Shown here piece after piece: positions 17,797 to 27,286 of a stretch of 64,000 nt of DNA. This DNA comes from Ectothiorhodospira mobilis (lineage in GTDB: Bacteria > Pseudomonadota > Gammaproteobacteria > Ectothiorhodospirales > Ectothiorhodospiraceae). The stretch is taken from positions 144,003 to 208,002 of the forward strand of contig NZ_FOUO01000004.1 in assembly GCF_900114895.1 (NCBI RefSeq), given 5' to 3'. Position numbers and translations under genes: made by a program. The notes beneath the pieces were generated by a model. It saw nothing but the letters and a program-made list of their open reading frames with translations. It was not told where the DNA came from and did no database searches. Position 1 is the stretch's first letter. Every line of letters begins with the position of its first letter.

Positions 17797-18783
17797 ATGG
17801 GCGCGAACGATGTCCTTTCCCAGGACGAGATCGATGCACTGCTCCACGGCGTGGACAGTGGGGCGGTGGATACCTCCGCCGAGGACGAGCTGCTGTCCCA
17901 CGACGGGGTGGCGCGGCAATATGACCTGACCACCCAGGACCGCATCGTCCGGGGGCGGATGCCCACCCTGGAGATGATCAACGAGCGTTTCGCGCGCTAC
18001 ATGCGCATCGGACTGTTCGAGATGCTGCGCCGTTCCTCGGAGATCTCCGTGGGGGGCGTGAAGATGATGAAGTTCGGGGAGTACGTGCACTCCCTCTATC
18101 TCCCCACCAGCCTCAACATGGTGCGGGTCAAGCCGTTGCGGGGCACCGGCCTGTTCGTGCTCGACCCGAAGCTGGTGTTCATCCTGGTGGATAATTTCTT
18201 CGGTGGGGACGGGCGCTATCAGGCCAAGATCGAGGGGCGGGAGTTCACCCCCACCGAGCTGCGGGTGATCCGCATGCTGCTGGAGCAGGCCTTTGAGGAT
18301 TACCGCAAGGCCTGGGCGCCGGTGATGGATCTGGAGTTCGAGTTCAGCCGCTCCGAGGTGAACCCCCAGTTCGCCAATATCGTCAGTCCCACGGAGGTGG
18401 TGGTGGTATGCACCTTCCACGTGGAGCTGGACGGCGGTGGCGGCGAGTTCCACATCACCCTGCCGTATTCCATGATCGAGCCCATCCGCGAGCAATTGGA
18501 CACCGGTCTGCAAAGCGACCGGGCGGATGTGGACGACCGCTGGGTGAAGGCCCTGCGGGAGGAGCTGAAGTTGGTGGAGGTGGATATCAGCGCCCGGCTG
18601 GCGGAGACCACCCTCACCGTGGCGGAGATGATCAATCTCAAGCCCGGGGACATCATCCCCTTCGAGATGCCCGATACCATCACCCTCAAGGCCGAAGGTA
18701 TCCCCGTATACCGCGGCCGGTTCGGCACGTCCGATGGTTATAACGCCGTCAAGGTGACGGGGCGCATCAAGCTCTGGAACTGA
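17797..18783 (+). CDS. fliM: flagellar motor switch protein FliM
   Basis: 328 residues. The extreme N-terminus carries the CheY-P docking peptide LSQDEIDALL (residues 7-16). The CheC-like middle domain binds FliG, and the C-terminal SpoA domain (about 250-325, NLKPGDIIPFEMPDTI) packs with FliN. Full length and intact. It starts 9 nt after fliL with GAGG about 8 nt upstream. Confidence 0.96.
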   Translation: MGANDVLSQDEIDALLHGVDSGAVDTSAEDELLSHDGVARQYDLTTQDRIVRGRMPTLEMINERFARYMRIGLFEMLRRSSEISVGGVKMMKFGEYVHSLYLPTSLNMVRVKPLRGTGLFVLDPKLVFILVDNFFGGDGRYQAKIEGREFTPTELRVIRMLLEQAFEDYRKAWAPVMDLEFEFSRSEVNPQFANIVSPTEVVVVCTFHVELDGGGGEFHITLPYSMIEPIREQLDTGLQSDRADVDDRWVKALREELKLVEVDISARLAETTLTVAEMINLKPGDIIPFEMPDTITLKAEGIPVYRGRFGTSDGYNAVKVTGRIKLWN

Positions 18784-18801
18784 TGACGAGGAGAGCGACC
18801 C

Positions 18802-19425
18802 ATGAGTGAAGAGAACGAACAGGATCCCAACGCCGAATCCGTGGACGATGTCTGGGCCGCGGCCCTGGCGGAGCAGGCCGAGGCCGAGGAGGGGTCTGAG
18901 GACGAGTCCACCCCCGCCTCCGGGGGGGAGACCATTGCACAGCAGGCGGGCGAGGCCGCAGGCGACGGGGCGGCGGAACCGGCCGCGGCACAGGACCAGA
19001 AGCCGGACGGCGCGACCGCCGCCGCGCAGGCCGCGGCGGAGAAGGACAAGTCGCGCATGCGCGGCGGCGGGGCGGACGAGAGCGCCTCGGCCCTGGGGGC
19101 CTCCCATGTCTCCAAGGCGGAGTTCGAGGACCTGATGGACGAGTCCAACCGCACCGGTGATCCCGATGTGAACCTGGATGTGATCCTGGATGTGCCGGTG
19201 ACCATCTCCATGGAGATCGGCCGCACCAAGATCCCCATCCGCAACCTGCTGCAGCTCAATCAGGGCTCGGTGGTGGAACTGGACCGCCTGGCCGGGGAGC
19301 CCCTGGATGTGATGGTCAACGGCACCCTGGTGGCCCACGGCGAGGTGGTGGTGGTGAACGAGAAGTTCGGTATCCGCCTCACCGATGTCATCAGCCCGGC
19401 GGAACGGGTGAGAAAGCTCAAGTGA
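18802..19425 (+). CDS. fliN: flagellar motor switch protein FliN with long acidic N-terminus
   Basis: 207 residues. The C-terminal SpoA domain (about 122-207) is canonical: [47 protein letters not shown] and [13 protein letters not shown]. The N-terminal 115 residues are long, Ala/Glu-rich and probably disordered, with the usual [11 protein letters not shown] near the start. At 104-114 it contains [11 protein letters not shown], which resembles the EIDALL-type peptides of FliM and the CheA linker. C-ring component with FliM. Confidence 0.94.
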   Translation: MSEENEQDPNAESVDDVWAAALAEQAEAEEGSEDESTPASGGETIAQQAGEAAGDGAAEPAAAQDQKPDGATAAAQAAAEKDKSRMRGGGADESASALGASHVSKAEFEDLMDESNRTGDPDVNLDVILDVPVTISMEIGRTKIPIRNLLQLNQGSVVELDRLAGEPLDVMVNGTLVAHGEVVVVNEKFGIRLTDVISPAERVRKLK

Positions 19426-19433
19426 GGCACGCC

Positions 19434-19886
19434 ATGGGCAGGATCAGGGCGAGTGTGATGGCCGCATGCCTGCTGTTGCCGGCGGGGCTGGCGGCGGCGG
19501 CCCCGGAGGGGGCCGATCCGGCGCCGGGCCTGGGTATCACCTCCGGCGGGGCGGCCTACCTGCTGCAGCTGCTGCTGGGATTGGCGGTGGTGATCGCCGC
19601 CATCCTGGTGCTGGGCTTCGTGCTGCGCCGCACCGGCGGGATCGGCGGCCGCCTCTCCGGGGAGTTTCGTGTCCTTGGGAGCGTCTCCCTGGGGGCACGG
19701 GAGCGCATGGTGCTGGTGCAGGTGGGGGAGCAGCAACTTGTGCTGGGGGTGGCCCCGGGCCAGGTGCGTACCCTGCATGTGCTGGCGCGGCCCCTGGAGC
19801 CCCGAGGGACGGCGGCCCCGGCGGGGGAGGAGAGCTTCACCGCCCGCCTGCGCGCGGCCATGGGCACCAAGGGGGGCACGTCATGA
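19434..19886 (+). CDS. fliO: flagellar export protein FliO
   Basis: About 150 residues. An N-terminal hydrophobic signal-like segment ([17 protein letters not shown]) is followed by a transmembrane helix at about 40-62 ([23 protein letters not shown]). A cytoplasmic domain follows with [31 protein letters not shown] (quoted in parts), the family signature. FliO helps assemble the FliP/FliR export gate. ATG 19434 has AGG 6 nt upstream; an upstream GTG at 19422 would overlap the fliN stop and is the alternative. Confidence 0.9.
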   Translation: MGRIRASVMAACLLLPAGLAAAAPEGADPAPGLGITSGGAAYLLQLLLGLAVVIAAILVLGFVLRRTGGIGGRLSGEFRVLGSVSLGARERMVLVQVGEQQLVLGVAPGQVRTLHVLARPLEPRGTAAPAGEESFTARLRAAMGTKGGTS

Positions 19887-20638
19887 GCCCGCTGCGCCGC
19901 ATCCTGCCGCTGTTGGCCGCGGTGCTGGCGCTGCTTCCCGTGGACGCGGCCCTGGCCCAGAACGGTTTCGAGATCCTCACGGTGGAGCCCGGGGAGGAGG
20001 GCGGCGAGACCTATTCGGTGACGCTGCAGATCCTGGTGCTGATGACGCTGCTGAGCCTGCTGCCGGCGGCGCTCATCATGCTCACCTCGTTCACGCGCAT
20101 CATCATCGTCCTGGGGATCCTGCGCCAGGGCATCGGCACCACCCAGACCCCCTCCAACCAGATCCTCATCGGCCTGGCCCTGTTCCTGACGCTGTTCGTC
20201 ATGGCCCCGGTCTTCCAGGCGGTCTATGAGGAGGCGGTGCAGCCCTTCATGGCGGAGGAGATCTCCCAGGACGAGATGGTGCAAAGGGCCTGGGGCCCCA
20301 TGCGGGACTTCATGCTGGAACAGACCCGGGAGACGGACATCGCCCTGTTCGCCCGCATCGCCGACCGCGACGGCTTCGAGACCCCGCAGGATGTGCCGTT
20401 CTCCATCCTGGTGCCCTCGTTCATCATCAGCGAGCTCAAGACCGCGTTCCAGATCGGGTTTTTGATCCTGATCCCGTTTCTCATCATCGACCTGGTGGTG
20501 GCCAGCGTGCTCATGTCCATGGGGATGATGATGCTCTCGCCGCTGATCATCTCGCTGCCGTTCAAGATCATGCTGTTCGTGCTGGTGGACGGCTGGGCCC
20601 TCATCGTGGGCACCCTGGCCAGCAGTTTCTTCGTCTAG
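19883..20638 (+). CDS. fliP: flagellar export gate protein FliP
   Basis: 251 residues. A cleavable signal sequence ([16 protein letters not shown]) precedes the gate protein. It contains [58 protein letters not shown] and [20 protein letters not shown] (quoted in parts), all FliP hallmarks. FliP forms the core of the export gate with FliQ and FliR. It starts in an ATGA overlap with fliO. Confidence 0.96.
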   Translation: MSPLRRILPLLAAVLALLPVDAALAQNGFEILTVEPGEEGGETYSVTLQILVLMTLLSLLPAALIMLTSFTRIIIVLGILRQGIGTTQTPSNQILIGLALFLTLFVMAPVFQAVYEEAVQPFMAEEISQDEMVQRAWGPMRDFMLEQTRETDIALFARIADRDGFETPQDVPFSILVPSFIISELKTAFQIGFLILIPFLIIDLVVASVLMSMGMMMLSPLIISLPFKIMLFVLVDGWALIVGTLASSFFV

Positions 20639-20656
20639 CCCTCCGGGGAGGCCTCC

Positions 20657-20926
20657 ATGAACCAGGACATCGTCATCGACGTGGGACAGCATGCCCTGAT
20701 GATCATCATCATGCTCTCCGCCCCGGTGCTGCTCACCGGCCTGGCGGTGGGTCTGCTCATCGGCATGCTGCAGGCGGCCACCTCCATCCAGGAGATGACC
20801 CTGTCCTTCATCCCCAAGCTGCTGGCCATGTTCGTGGCCCTGATGGTCTTCGGCAGCTGGATGCTGGACCTGTTGGTGGAGTACGTCCTGCGGCTCTATG
20901 ACGCCATCCCGGGGCTGATCGGGTAG
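20657..20926 (+). CDS. fliQ: flagellar export gate protein FliQ
   Basis: 89 residues with two membrane helices (about 17-40, LMIIIMLSAPVLLTGLAVGLL, and 52-77). The connecting loop QAATSIQEMTLSFIPK is the family signature. Export gate subunit that lines the FliP/FliR complex. It lies between fliP and fliR with short spacers. Confidence 0.96.
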   Translation: MNQDIVIDVGQHALMIIIMLSAPVLLTGLAVGLLIGMLQAATSIQEMTLSFIPKLLAMFVALMVFGSWMLDLLVEYVLRLYDAIPGLIG

Positions 20927-20933
20927 GGCGGTC

Positions 20934-21710
20934 ATGTTCCAGTTCACCGAGGCACAGCTGATGGCCTGGGTCGGGTCCTTCGCCTGGCCCTTCGTGCGCA
21001 TCACCGGGATGTTCCTGGCGGCCCCCATCTTCGGCGCCGGCATGATCCCGGTACGGGTGCGCATCGTGCTGGCCATGTTGCTGGCCCTGTTCGTGGCCCC
21101 GCTACTGCCCGAGCCGCCGGCCATCCAGCCCTTCAGCCTGGAGGGGCTGGCGGTGACCGTGCAGCAGGTCCTCATCGGCGTGAGCATGGGCTTCATCCTG
21201 CAGATGGTGATGAGCGCCCTCACCATGGCAGGGGAGTCCATCGCCCTGTCCATGGGTCTGGGCTACGCCTCCATGGTGGACCCCGGCATGGGGGTGCAGG
21301 TGCCGGTGGTGTCGCAGATCTTCGTCATCATGGGGACGTTGCTCTTTCTCAGCATGAACGGCCATCTGTTCATGCTGGACATGCTGGTGCAGAGTTTCAC
21401 GCTGCTGCCCGTGGCGGTGGACGGGCTCACCCGCGTGGATCTGTGGACGGTGGTGCAGTTCGGTTCCACCATGTACGTGGGGGCCGTCCTGGTGGGGCTG
21501 CCCGTGGTGGCCGCCATGCTCATGGTGAACCTCTCCATGGGGGTCATCACCCGGGCCTCGCCGCAGCTGAACATCTTCGCCGTGGGGTTCCCCATGATGA
21601 TCCTGCTGGGCTTTTTGCTCATCCTGTTCAGCCTGCCGGCCCTGGCCCCCCGGGTGCAGGACCTGGTCCTGGCCGCCTTCGAGGCCATTCAACGGATCCT
21701 GGGGGCCTAG
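20934..21710 (+). CDS. fliR: flagellar export gate protein FliR
   Basis: 258 residues, six or so hydrophobic segments. Diagnostic stretches are PFVRITGMFLAAPIFGAGMIP near the N-terminus, GESIALSMGLGYASMVDP in the middle and GVITRASPQLNIFAVGFPM near the end (quoted in parts). It completes the FliPQR gate. The stop is 3 nt before flhB. Confidence 0.96.
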   Translation: MFQFTEAQLMAWVGSFAWPFVRITGMFLAAPIFGAGMIPVRVRIVLAMLLALFVAPLLPEPPAIQPFSLEGLAVTVQQVLIGVSMGFILQMVMSALTMAGESIALSMGLGYASMVDPGMGVQVPVVSQIFVIMGTLLFLSMNGHLFMLDMLVQSFTLLPVAVDGLTRVDLWTVVQFGSTMYVGAVLVGLPVVAAMLMVNLSMGVITRASPQLNIFAVGFPMMILLGFLLILFSLPALAPRVQDLVLAAFEAIQRILGA

Positions 21711-21713
21711 GCC

Positions 21714-22871
21714 ATGGCGGAGAATGAATCCTCCCAGGAGAAGACCGAGGAACCCACCCCGAAACGCCTGCGGGATGCCCAGGACAAGGGGCAGGTGGCC
21801 AGTTCCAAGGAGCTGAACACCACGCTGGTGCTGCTGGCCGGGTCGGTGACCCTGCTCACCTTCGGCGGGGCCATGCTGGACCGTATCCAGGAGCTCTTCC
21901 GCCGCAGCTTCATGATCGACCGGGGGCGCATCTTCGATCCCGCCTACATGCTCACCGCCCTGGAGGATCGCCTGGCCCAGGGGCTGCTGATCCTGGCCCC
22001 GCTGATGGGGGTGCTGGCCATCGCCGCGCTGATCGGTCCGGTGGTCATGGGGGGCGGGCGTTTCCGGCCCCAGGGTATGGCCTTCAAGGGGGAGAAGCTG
22101 GATCCCATGAAGGGACTCAAGCGCATCTTCGGCCCCCAGGGGGCCATGGAACTGGGCAAGACCTTGGCCAAGTTCGGTCTCATCGCCACCGTGGCCACCA
22201 TCATCCTCTGGACCTTTGCCAACCGCATCATCGCCCTGGGGGGGCAGGAGATGGGGCCCGGCCTGGCCCACGCCGGCTATCTCATCGCCTGGACCTTCGT
22301 GGCCCTGAGCGCCACCATGGTCTTCGTCACCCTGGTGGATGTGCCCTTCCAGATCTGGAACCACCAGCGCCAGCTGCGCATGACCAAGCAGGAGGTCAAG
22401 GATGAATACAAGGAGACCGAGGGCAAGCCGGAGGTCAAGAGCAAGATCCGCCAGACGCAGCAGGAGATCTCCCGCCGGCGCATGATGGCCGAGGTGCCCA
22501 AGGCGGACGTGGTGGTGACCAACCCCACCCACTTCGCCGTGGCCCTGAAGTACGACCAATCCAAGATGCGGGCGCCCCGGGTGGTGGCCAAGGGGGCCGA
22601 TTTCGTGGCCGCCGAGATCCGCGAGACGGCCCGCAGCCATGGCGTGGCCGTCTTCTCCGCGCCCCCGCTGGCCCGCGCCCTGTACTCTGGCACAAAGCTG
22701 GACCAGGAGATCCCTGCGGCCCTGTACGTGGCCGTGGCCCAGGTACTGGCCTATGTCTATCAGCTGCGCAGCGCGCAGCGTCAGGGGGGGGAACCGCCCC
22801 CGCCGCCCACGGACCTGCCCGTGCCGGACGATCTGGCCAATCCCGATTCCACGCCTTCGGAGAACGCATAA
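21714..22871 (+). CDS. flhB: flagellar export switch protein FlhB
   Basis: 385 residues. It begins with the typical EKTEEPTPKRLRDAQDKGQVA stretch, has four membrane helices (about 30-210), and a cytoplasmic domain with the autocleavage site N270-P271-T272-H273. After cleavage it changes export specificity from hook to filament substrates, signalled by FliK. The C-terminal tail (DLPVPDDLANPD) is short and acidic. Its stop is directly followed by the flhA ATG. A separate FlhB C-terminal-like gene lies at 37148. Confidence 0.96.
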   Translation: MAENESSQEKTEEPTPKRLRDAQDKGQVASSKELNTTLVLLAGSVTLLTFGGAMLDRIQELFRRSFMIDRGRIFDPAYMLTALEDRLAQGLLILAPLMGVLAIAALIGPVVMGGGRFRPQGMAFKGEKLDPMKGLKRIFGPQGAMELGKTLAKFGLIATVATIILWTFANRIIALGGQEMGPGLAHAGYLIAWTFVALSATMVFVTLVDVPFQIWNHQRQLRMTKQEVKDEYKETEGKPEVKSKIRQTQQEISRRRMMAEVPKADVVVTNPTHFAVALKYDQSKMRAPRVVAKGADFVAAEIRETARSHGVAVFSAPPLARALYSGTKLDQEIPAALYVAVAQVLAYVYQLRSAQRQGGEPPPPPTDLPVPDDLANPDSTPSENA

Positions 22872-24965
22872 ATGGCGACCCTGGCCGACTCCCTGCAGAC
22901 GATCAAGCGTTCGGGGCTGGGGGCCCCGCTGCTGCTCATGGCCCTCCTGGCCATGATGGTCATCCCGCTGCCCCCCCTGGCCCTGGACCTGCTGTTCACC
23001 TTCAATATCGCCCTCTCCCTGGTGGTGATCATGGTGGCCGTGTACGCCCCGCGGCCATTGGAGTTCGCCGTCTTCCCCACGGTGCTGCTGGTGGCCACCC
23101 TGTTGCGCCTGGCCCTGAACGTGGCCTCCACCCGGGTGATCCTGCTGGAAGGGCACACCGGCACCGCGGCGGCGGGCAATGTCATCCAGGCCTTCGGCGA
23201 CTTCGTCGTGGGGGGCAACTACGCCGTGGGCCTGGTGGTGTTCACCATCCTGGTGATCATCAACTTCGTCGTGGTGACCAAGGGGGCGGGCCGCGTCTCC
23301 GAGGTGAGCGCCCGCTTCACCCTGGATGCCATGCCCGGCAAGCAGATGGCCATCGACGCCGACCTCAACGCCGGTCTCATCTCCCAGGACGAGGCCCGCC
23401 GGCGGCGGGATGAGGTGGCTCAGGAGGCGGATTTCTACGGCTCCATGGACGGGGCCAGCAAGTTCGTGCGCGGGGATGCCATCGCCGGCATCCTGATCCT
23501 GTTCATCAATATCATCGGCGGTCTGGTGATCGGCACCCTGCAGCAGGACATGAGCCTGGGGGATGCCGCCACCAACTACGTGCTGCTCACCATCGGCGAT
23601 GGTCTGGTGGCGCAGATCCCGTCGCTGCTGCTGTCCTCGGCCACGGCCATCATCGTCACCCGCGTCTCCACCGCCCAGGATATGGGCCAGCAGGTGCTCT
23701 CCCAGCTGTTCGGCGCCTCCAGGGCCCTGTACGTGGCCGCCGGCATCATCGGCCTGCTGGGGCTGGTGCCGGGCATGCCCAACCTGGTGTTCCTGAGCCT
23801 GGCGATCCTCATGGCGGCCAGTGGCTATCTCATGCAGCAGCAACGGGCGGCGGCGGAGTTGGCCGAGTCCCGGCAGATGGAGGCGGAGGCGGCACCCCCC
23901 CCCAGTCCGGAGACCAAGGAGCTCACCTGGGACGACGTGCCGCCGGTGGATCTGGTGGGGCTGGAGGTGGGCTATCGCCTCATCCCCCTGGTGGACCGTT
24001 CCCAGGGGGGGCAGCTCATGGGCCGCATCAAGGGGGTGCGGCGCAAGCTCTCCCAGGAGTTGGGTTTCCTCATCCAGCCGGTACACATCCGGGACAACCT
24101 GGATCTCGGTCCCAACCAGTACCGTATCACCCTCATGGGGGTGACCGTGGGGGAGGGGGAGGTCTTCCCGGACCGGGAACTGGCCATCAACCCCGGCCAG
24201 GTCTTCGGCGAGATCAAGGGCACCCCCACCAAGGACCCCACCTTCGGTCTGGATGCCCTGTGGATCGCCCCCTCGCAGCGGGAGGAGGCCCAGGGCCTGG
24301 GCTATACGGTGGTGGACGCGGGCACCGTCATCGCCACCCATCTCTCCCAGATCCTCAAGGACCACGCCCACGAGCTGCTGGGCCACGAGGAGGTGCAGCA
24401 CCTGCTGGATACCCTGGCCAAGCATTCGCCCAAGCTGGTGGAGAACCTGGTGCCCAAGACCCTGAGCCTGGGGGGCATCCTCAAGGTCATGCAAAACCTC
24501 CTGGCGGAGCAGATCCCGATCCGGGACATGCGCACCATCGCCGAAACCTTGGCGGAGCACGGCGTGCGGAGTCAGGATCCCGACGTCCTCACCGCCGCCG
24601 CACGGGGAGCCCTGTCCCGGTCCATCGTCCAGAACATCGTCGGCACGGCGCCGGAGCTGCCCTTGATCGCCATCGATCCCTCGTTGGAACAGATATTGCA
24701 GAAATCTGCCCAGGGGACATCCGGAGGGGGGCTCGGCATGGAGCCGGGGCTGGCGGAACGCCTGCAGCGCTCCATTTCCGAGGCGGCCGACCGCCAGGAA
24801 CGGGCGGGGGAACCTGCGGTACTGGTGGTCTCCCCGGATATCCGGCCCTGGATGGCCCGCTGGCTGCGCAGCGCCGTGCGTGGACTGCATGTGCTGGCCT
24901 ACACGGAGATCCCGGACAACAAACAGATTCGCGTGGTGGCCACGGTGGGCCGGGAAGACCAGTGA
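22872..24965 (+). CDS. flhA: flagellar export gate protein FlhA
   Basis: 697 residues. Eight membrane helices lie in the first 320 residues, with the conserved FHIPEP-type loop region (LRLALNVASTRVILL; AGRVSEVSARFTLDAMPGKQMAIDADLNAGL, quoted in parts). The large cytoplasmic ring domain (about 350-697) binds export chaperones. Full length and intact. It begins at the base after the flhB stop, implying translational coupling. Confidence 0.97.
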   Translation: MATLADSLQTIKRSGLGAPLLLMALLAMMVIPLPPLALDLLFTFNIALSLVVIMVAVYAPRPLEFAVFPTVLLVATLLRLALNVASTRVILLEGHTGTAAAGNVIQAFGDFVVGGNYAVGLVVFTILVIINFVVVTKGAGRVSEVSARFTLDAMPGKQMAIDADLNAGLISQDEARRRRDEVAQEADFYGSMDGASKFVRGDAIAGILILFINIIGGLVIGTLQQDMSLGDAATNYVLLTIGDGLVAQIPSLLLSSATAIIVTRVSTAQDMGQQVLSQLFGASRALYVAAGIIGLLGLVPGMPNLVFLSLAILMAASGYLMQQQRAAAELAESRQMEAEAAPPPSPETKELTWDDVPPVDLVGLEVGYRLIPLVDRSQGGQLMGRIKGVRRKLSQELGFLIQPVHIRDNLDLGPNQYRITLMGVTVGEGEVFPDRELAINPGQVFGEIKGTPTKDPTFGLDALWIAPSQREEAQGLGYTVVDAGTVIATHLSQILKDHAHELLGHEEVQHLLDTLAKHSPKLVENLVPKTLSLGGILKVMQNLLAEQIPIRDMRTIAETLAEHGVRSQDPDVLTAAARGALSRSIVQNIVGTAPELPLIAIDPSLEQILQKSAQGTSGGGLGMEPGLAERLQRSISEAADRQERAGEPAVLVVSPDIRPWMARWLRSAVRGLHVLAYTEIPDNKQIRVVATVGREDQ

Positions 24966-25030
24966 CCGAACACAGGGGCGGGGGAGGACTCAAGGACCTC
25001 CGCCCACCAGGCTGACGGACAGGTATCGAT

Positions 25031-26401
25031 ATGAAGATCAAACGCTATTTCGCCCCCGACATGCGCCAGGCCATCAACCGGGTGCGTGAGGCCCAGGGGC
25101 CCGACGCGGTGATCCTCTCCAGCCGCAAGGTGGAGGGGGGCATCGAGCTCATCGCCGCCATCGACTACGACGAGGAGGAGGTGCAGCGCATGGCCTCGGC
25201 GGCCGAGCCTGCCGGGGCCCCCGCCGCGGCTGCGGGCATGCAGCGGGATGCGTATGCGTCCGCCCCGGACGGCGCCGCCGCCCCCGAGGACGACGACCCC
25301 CTGGGGGCCCTGCTCACCCCGGTGATGGAGCCGCCGCGGGACGCAGAGGCAGGAGAAAAGCCCCAGGCCACCGCGGGCAGTGGCGGGCGCGGCCGGCGCG
25401 ATCCCATGCGTGAGCCCGCCCTGCTGGCCATGCAGAAGGAGATCCAGGGGCTTCGGGGCATGCTGCAGGAACAGCTCAGCAGCCTGGCCAACCAGGAGTT
25501 CGCCCGCGCCGAGCCCTGGCGCGCCACCATCGCCCGCCGCCTGCAGTGGATCGGTCTGGAACAGGAACTCTCCCGGGACATCGCCCGGCAGGTGGACACC
25601 CCCGACGATCCGGTGGAGGGCTGGGAGGAGGCCCTGTCGGCCTTTGCCGACCGCGTGCCGGTGGCCACTGACGGTCTCCTGGATGAGAGTGGTATCATCA
25701 CTCTGGTGGGCCCCAGCGGCGTGGGCAAGACCACCACGGTGGCCAAGCTGGCCGCCCTCTACACCCTGCGCCACGGTCAGGATTCCGTGGCCCTGATCAC
25801 CACCGACGGCAATCGCCTGGGGGCCCAGCGCCAGTTGCAGACCTTCGGCCAGTTGCTCGGGGTCCCCGTCTACGCCGCGCAGACAGGGCGGCAGCTCAAC
25901 GACATGCTAGAGAGGCTCCAGTCCAAGAAGATGGTCTTCATCGACACCGCCGGCACCAGCCAGCGGGACATGCGCATGCTGGATGAACTGGCGGGCATGA
26001 CCTCCATCCCCTCGGCCCGGGTGTTGCTGGTGCTGGCGGCCAATGTGCAGAAGGCGGCCCTGGGGGAGACCCTGCAGGCCTTCAGCCGGTTGGAGCCCGA
26101 CGCCTGCATCCTCACCAAGGTGGACGAGGCGGCCAGCCTGGGCGAGGCCCTGTCCGCCCTCATCCGGGCCGGATTGCCCCTGTCCTTCGTCAGCGAGGGG
26201 CAGCGCATCCCGGACGACCTGCGCCCCGCGCAGGCCCAGCGGCTGATGCATCAGGCGGCCGAGATGGTGGATCATCGCCGCCGGGAGCGCAGCCGTGTGG
26301 CCCGCCGCGACGAGGAACAGGCCCCGGTCTTCAGCATCCCGTCGAGCCGGGAACGGATCCACGAACCCAGCACCAGGTTTGCCCATGCCTCCAGCCACTG
26401 A
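25031..26401 (+). CDS. flhF: polar flagellar GTPase FlhF
   Basis: 456 residues. Residues 1-60 (MKIKRYFAPDMRQAINRVRE, GPDAVILSSRKVEGG) are the FlhF B-domain. A Pro/Ala-rich linker of about 70 residues follows, then the SRP-type NG domain with Walker A GPSGVGKTTT, TTDGNRLGAQRQLQTFG, VFIDTAGTSQRD and TKVDEAASLGE. FlhF places the flagellum at the cell pole. It overlaps flhG by 17 nt. No promoter was recognised in the 65 bp after flhA. Confidence 0.95.
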   Translation: MKIKRYFAPDMRQAINRVREAQGPDAVILSSRKVEGGIELIAAIDYDEEEVQRMASAAEPAGAPAAAAGMQRDAYASAPDGAAAPEDDDPLGALLTPVMEPPRDAEAGEKPQATAGSGGRGRRDPMREPALLAMQKEIQGLRGMLQEQLSSLANQEFARAEPWRATIARRLQWIGLEQELSRDIARQVDTPDDPVEGWEEALSAFADRVPVATDGLLDESGIITLVGPSGVGKTTTVAKLAALYTLRHGQDSVALITTDGNRLGAQRQLQTFGQLLGVPVYAAQTGRQLNDMLERLQSKKMVFIDTAGTSQRDMRMLDELAGMTSIPSARVLLVLAANVQKAALGETLQAFSRLEPDACILTKVDEAASLGEALSALIRAGLPLSFVSEGQRIPDDLRPAQAQRLMHQAAEMVDHRRRERSRVARRDEEQAPVFSIPSSRERIHEPSTRFAHASSH

Positions 26402-27275
26402 AGGCCGGGCCGCCGAAACGCGGCCCGGAGAGCGTCTCAAGCCGGTACGCGTCATCGCCGTTTCCAGCGGCAAGGGCGGGGTCGGCAAGACCAACGTCTC
26501 GGTCAACCTGAGCGCCGCCCTCTCCCAGGCCGGCCAGAACGTGATGCTCATGGACGCCGACCTGGGCCTGGCCAACGTGGACGTGCTCCTGGGGCTGCAA
26601 CCCCGGCTCAACCTCTCCCATGTCCTGGCGGGGGAATGCGGTCTGGAGGAGGTGATCATCGACGGGCCGGGGGGGATCGCCATCGTGCCCGCCGCTTCCG
26701 GCATCGCCCGCATGGCGGACCTGGAACCGGCGCAGCACGTGGGGATCATCCACGCCTTCAGCGAACTCACCCGGTCCGTGGACGTGCTGGTGGTGGATAC
26801 CGCCGCCGGTCTGCACGATAGCGTCACCAGCTTTTGCCGGGCTGCCCAGGAGGTGCTGGTGGTGGTGTGTGACGAGCCCGCCTCCATCACCGACGCCTAT
26901 GCCCTCATCAAGGTCCTGTACCGGGACCACGGCATCCAGCGCTTCCGCATCCTGGCCAATATGGTACGCAACGAGCAGGAGGACGAGGGCCGGGGCCTGT
27001 TCCGCAAGCTGGTGGCGGTATGCGAGCGCTTTCTGGATGACGTCATGCTGGACTACCTGGGTTCGATCCCCCACGACGACTACCTGCGCAAGGCGGTGCA
27101 GCGGCGCCGCTCTGTGGTGGACGCATTCCCGTCCTCCCCCTCGGCCCGGGCCTTCGCCACCCTGGGCCGGCGCATCCAGCAGTGGCCCATGCCGCGCGGG
27201 GCGCGGGGGGGTATCGAATTCTTCGTGGAACGCCTGGTGGCCAGTGGCCAGGGCGATCCGGAGCCCGTGCCATAA
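26385..27275 (+). CDS. flhG: flagellar number regulator FlhG (FleN), MinD-like ATPase
   Basis: 296 residues. Deviant Walker A SGKGGVGKTN, DADLGLANVDVLLGL, VLVVDTAAGLHDSV and a C-terminal amphipathic stretch. FlhG/FleN limits flagellar number through FlhF and by antagonising FleQ. ATG 26385 lies inside the flhF end; it is preferred because the MinD fold begins about 25 residues later and the earlier open frame is flhF sequence. Confidence 0.95.
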   Translation: MPPATEGRAAETRPGERLKPVRVIAVSSGKGGVGKTNVSVNLSAALSQAGQNVMLMDADLGLANVDVLLGLQPRLNLSHVLAGECGLEEVIIDGPGGIAIVPAASGIARMADLEPAQHVGIIHAFSELTRSVDVLVVDTAAGLHDSVTSFCRAAQEVLVVVCDEPASITDAYALIKVLYRDHGIQRFRILANMVRNEQEDEGRGLFRKLVAVCERFLDDVMLDYLGSIPHDDYLRKAVQRRRSVVDAFPSSPSARAFATLGRRIQQWPMPRGARGGIEFFVERLVASGQGDPEPVP

Positions 27276-27286
27276 GCAGCCTAGCC

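Noticed and set aside
21102..24890. 1262-codon open frame on the minus strand
   Set aside because: Exactly antisense to fliR, flhB and flhA, all unmistakable. The translation is a His/Gln/Gly-rich mixture without any motif.
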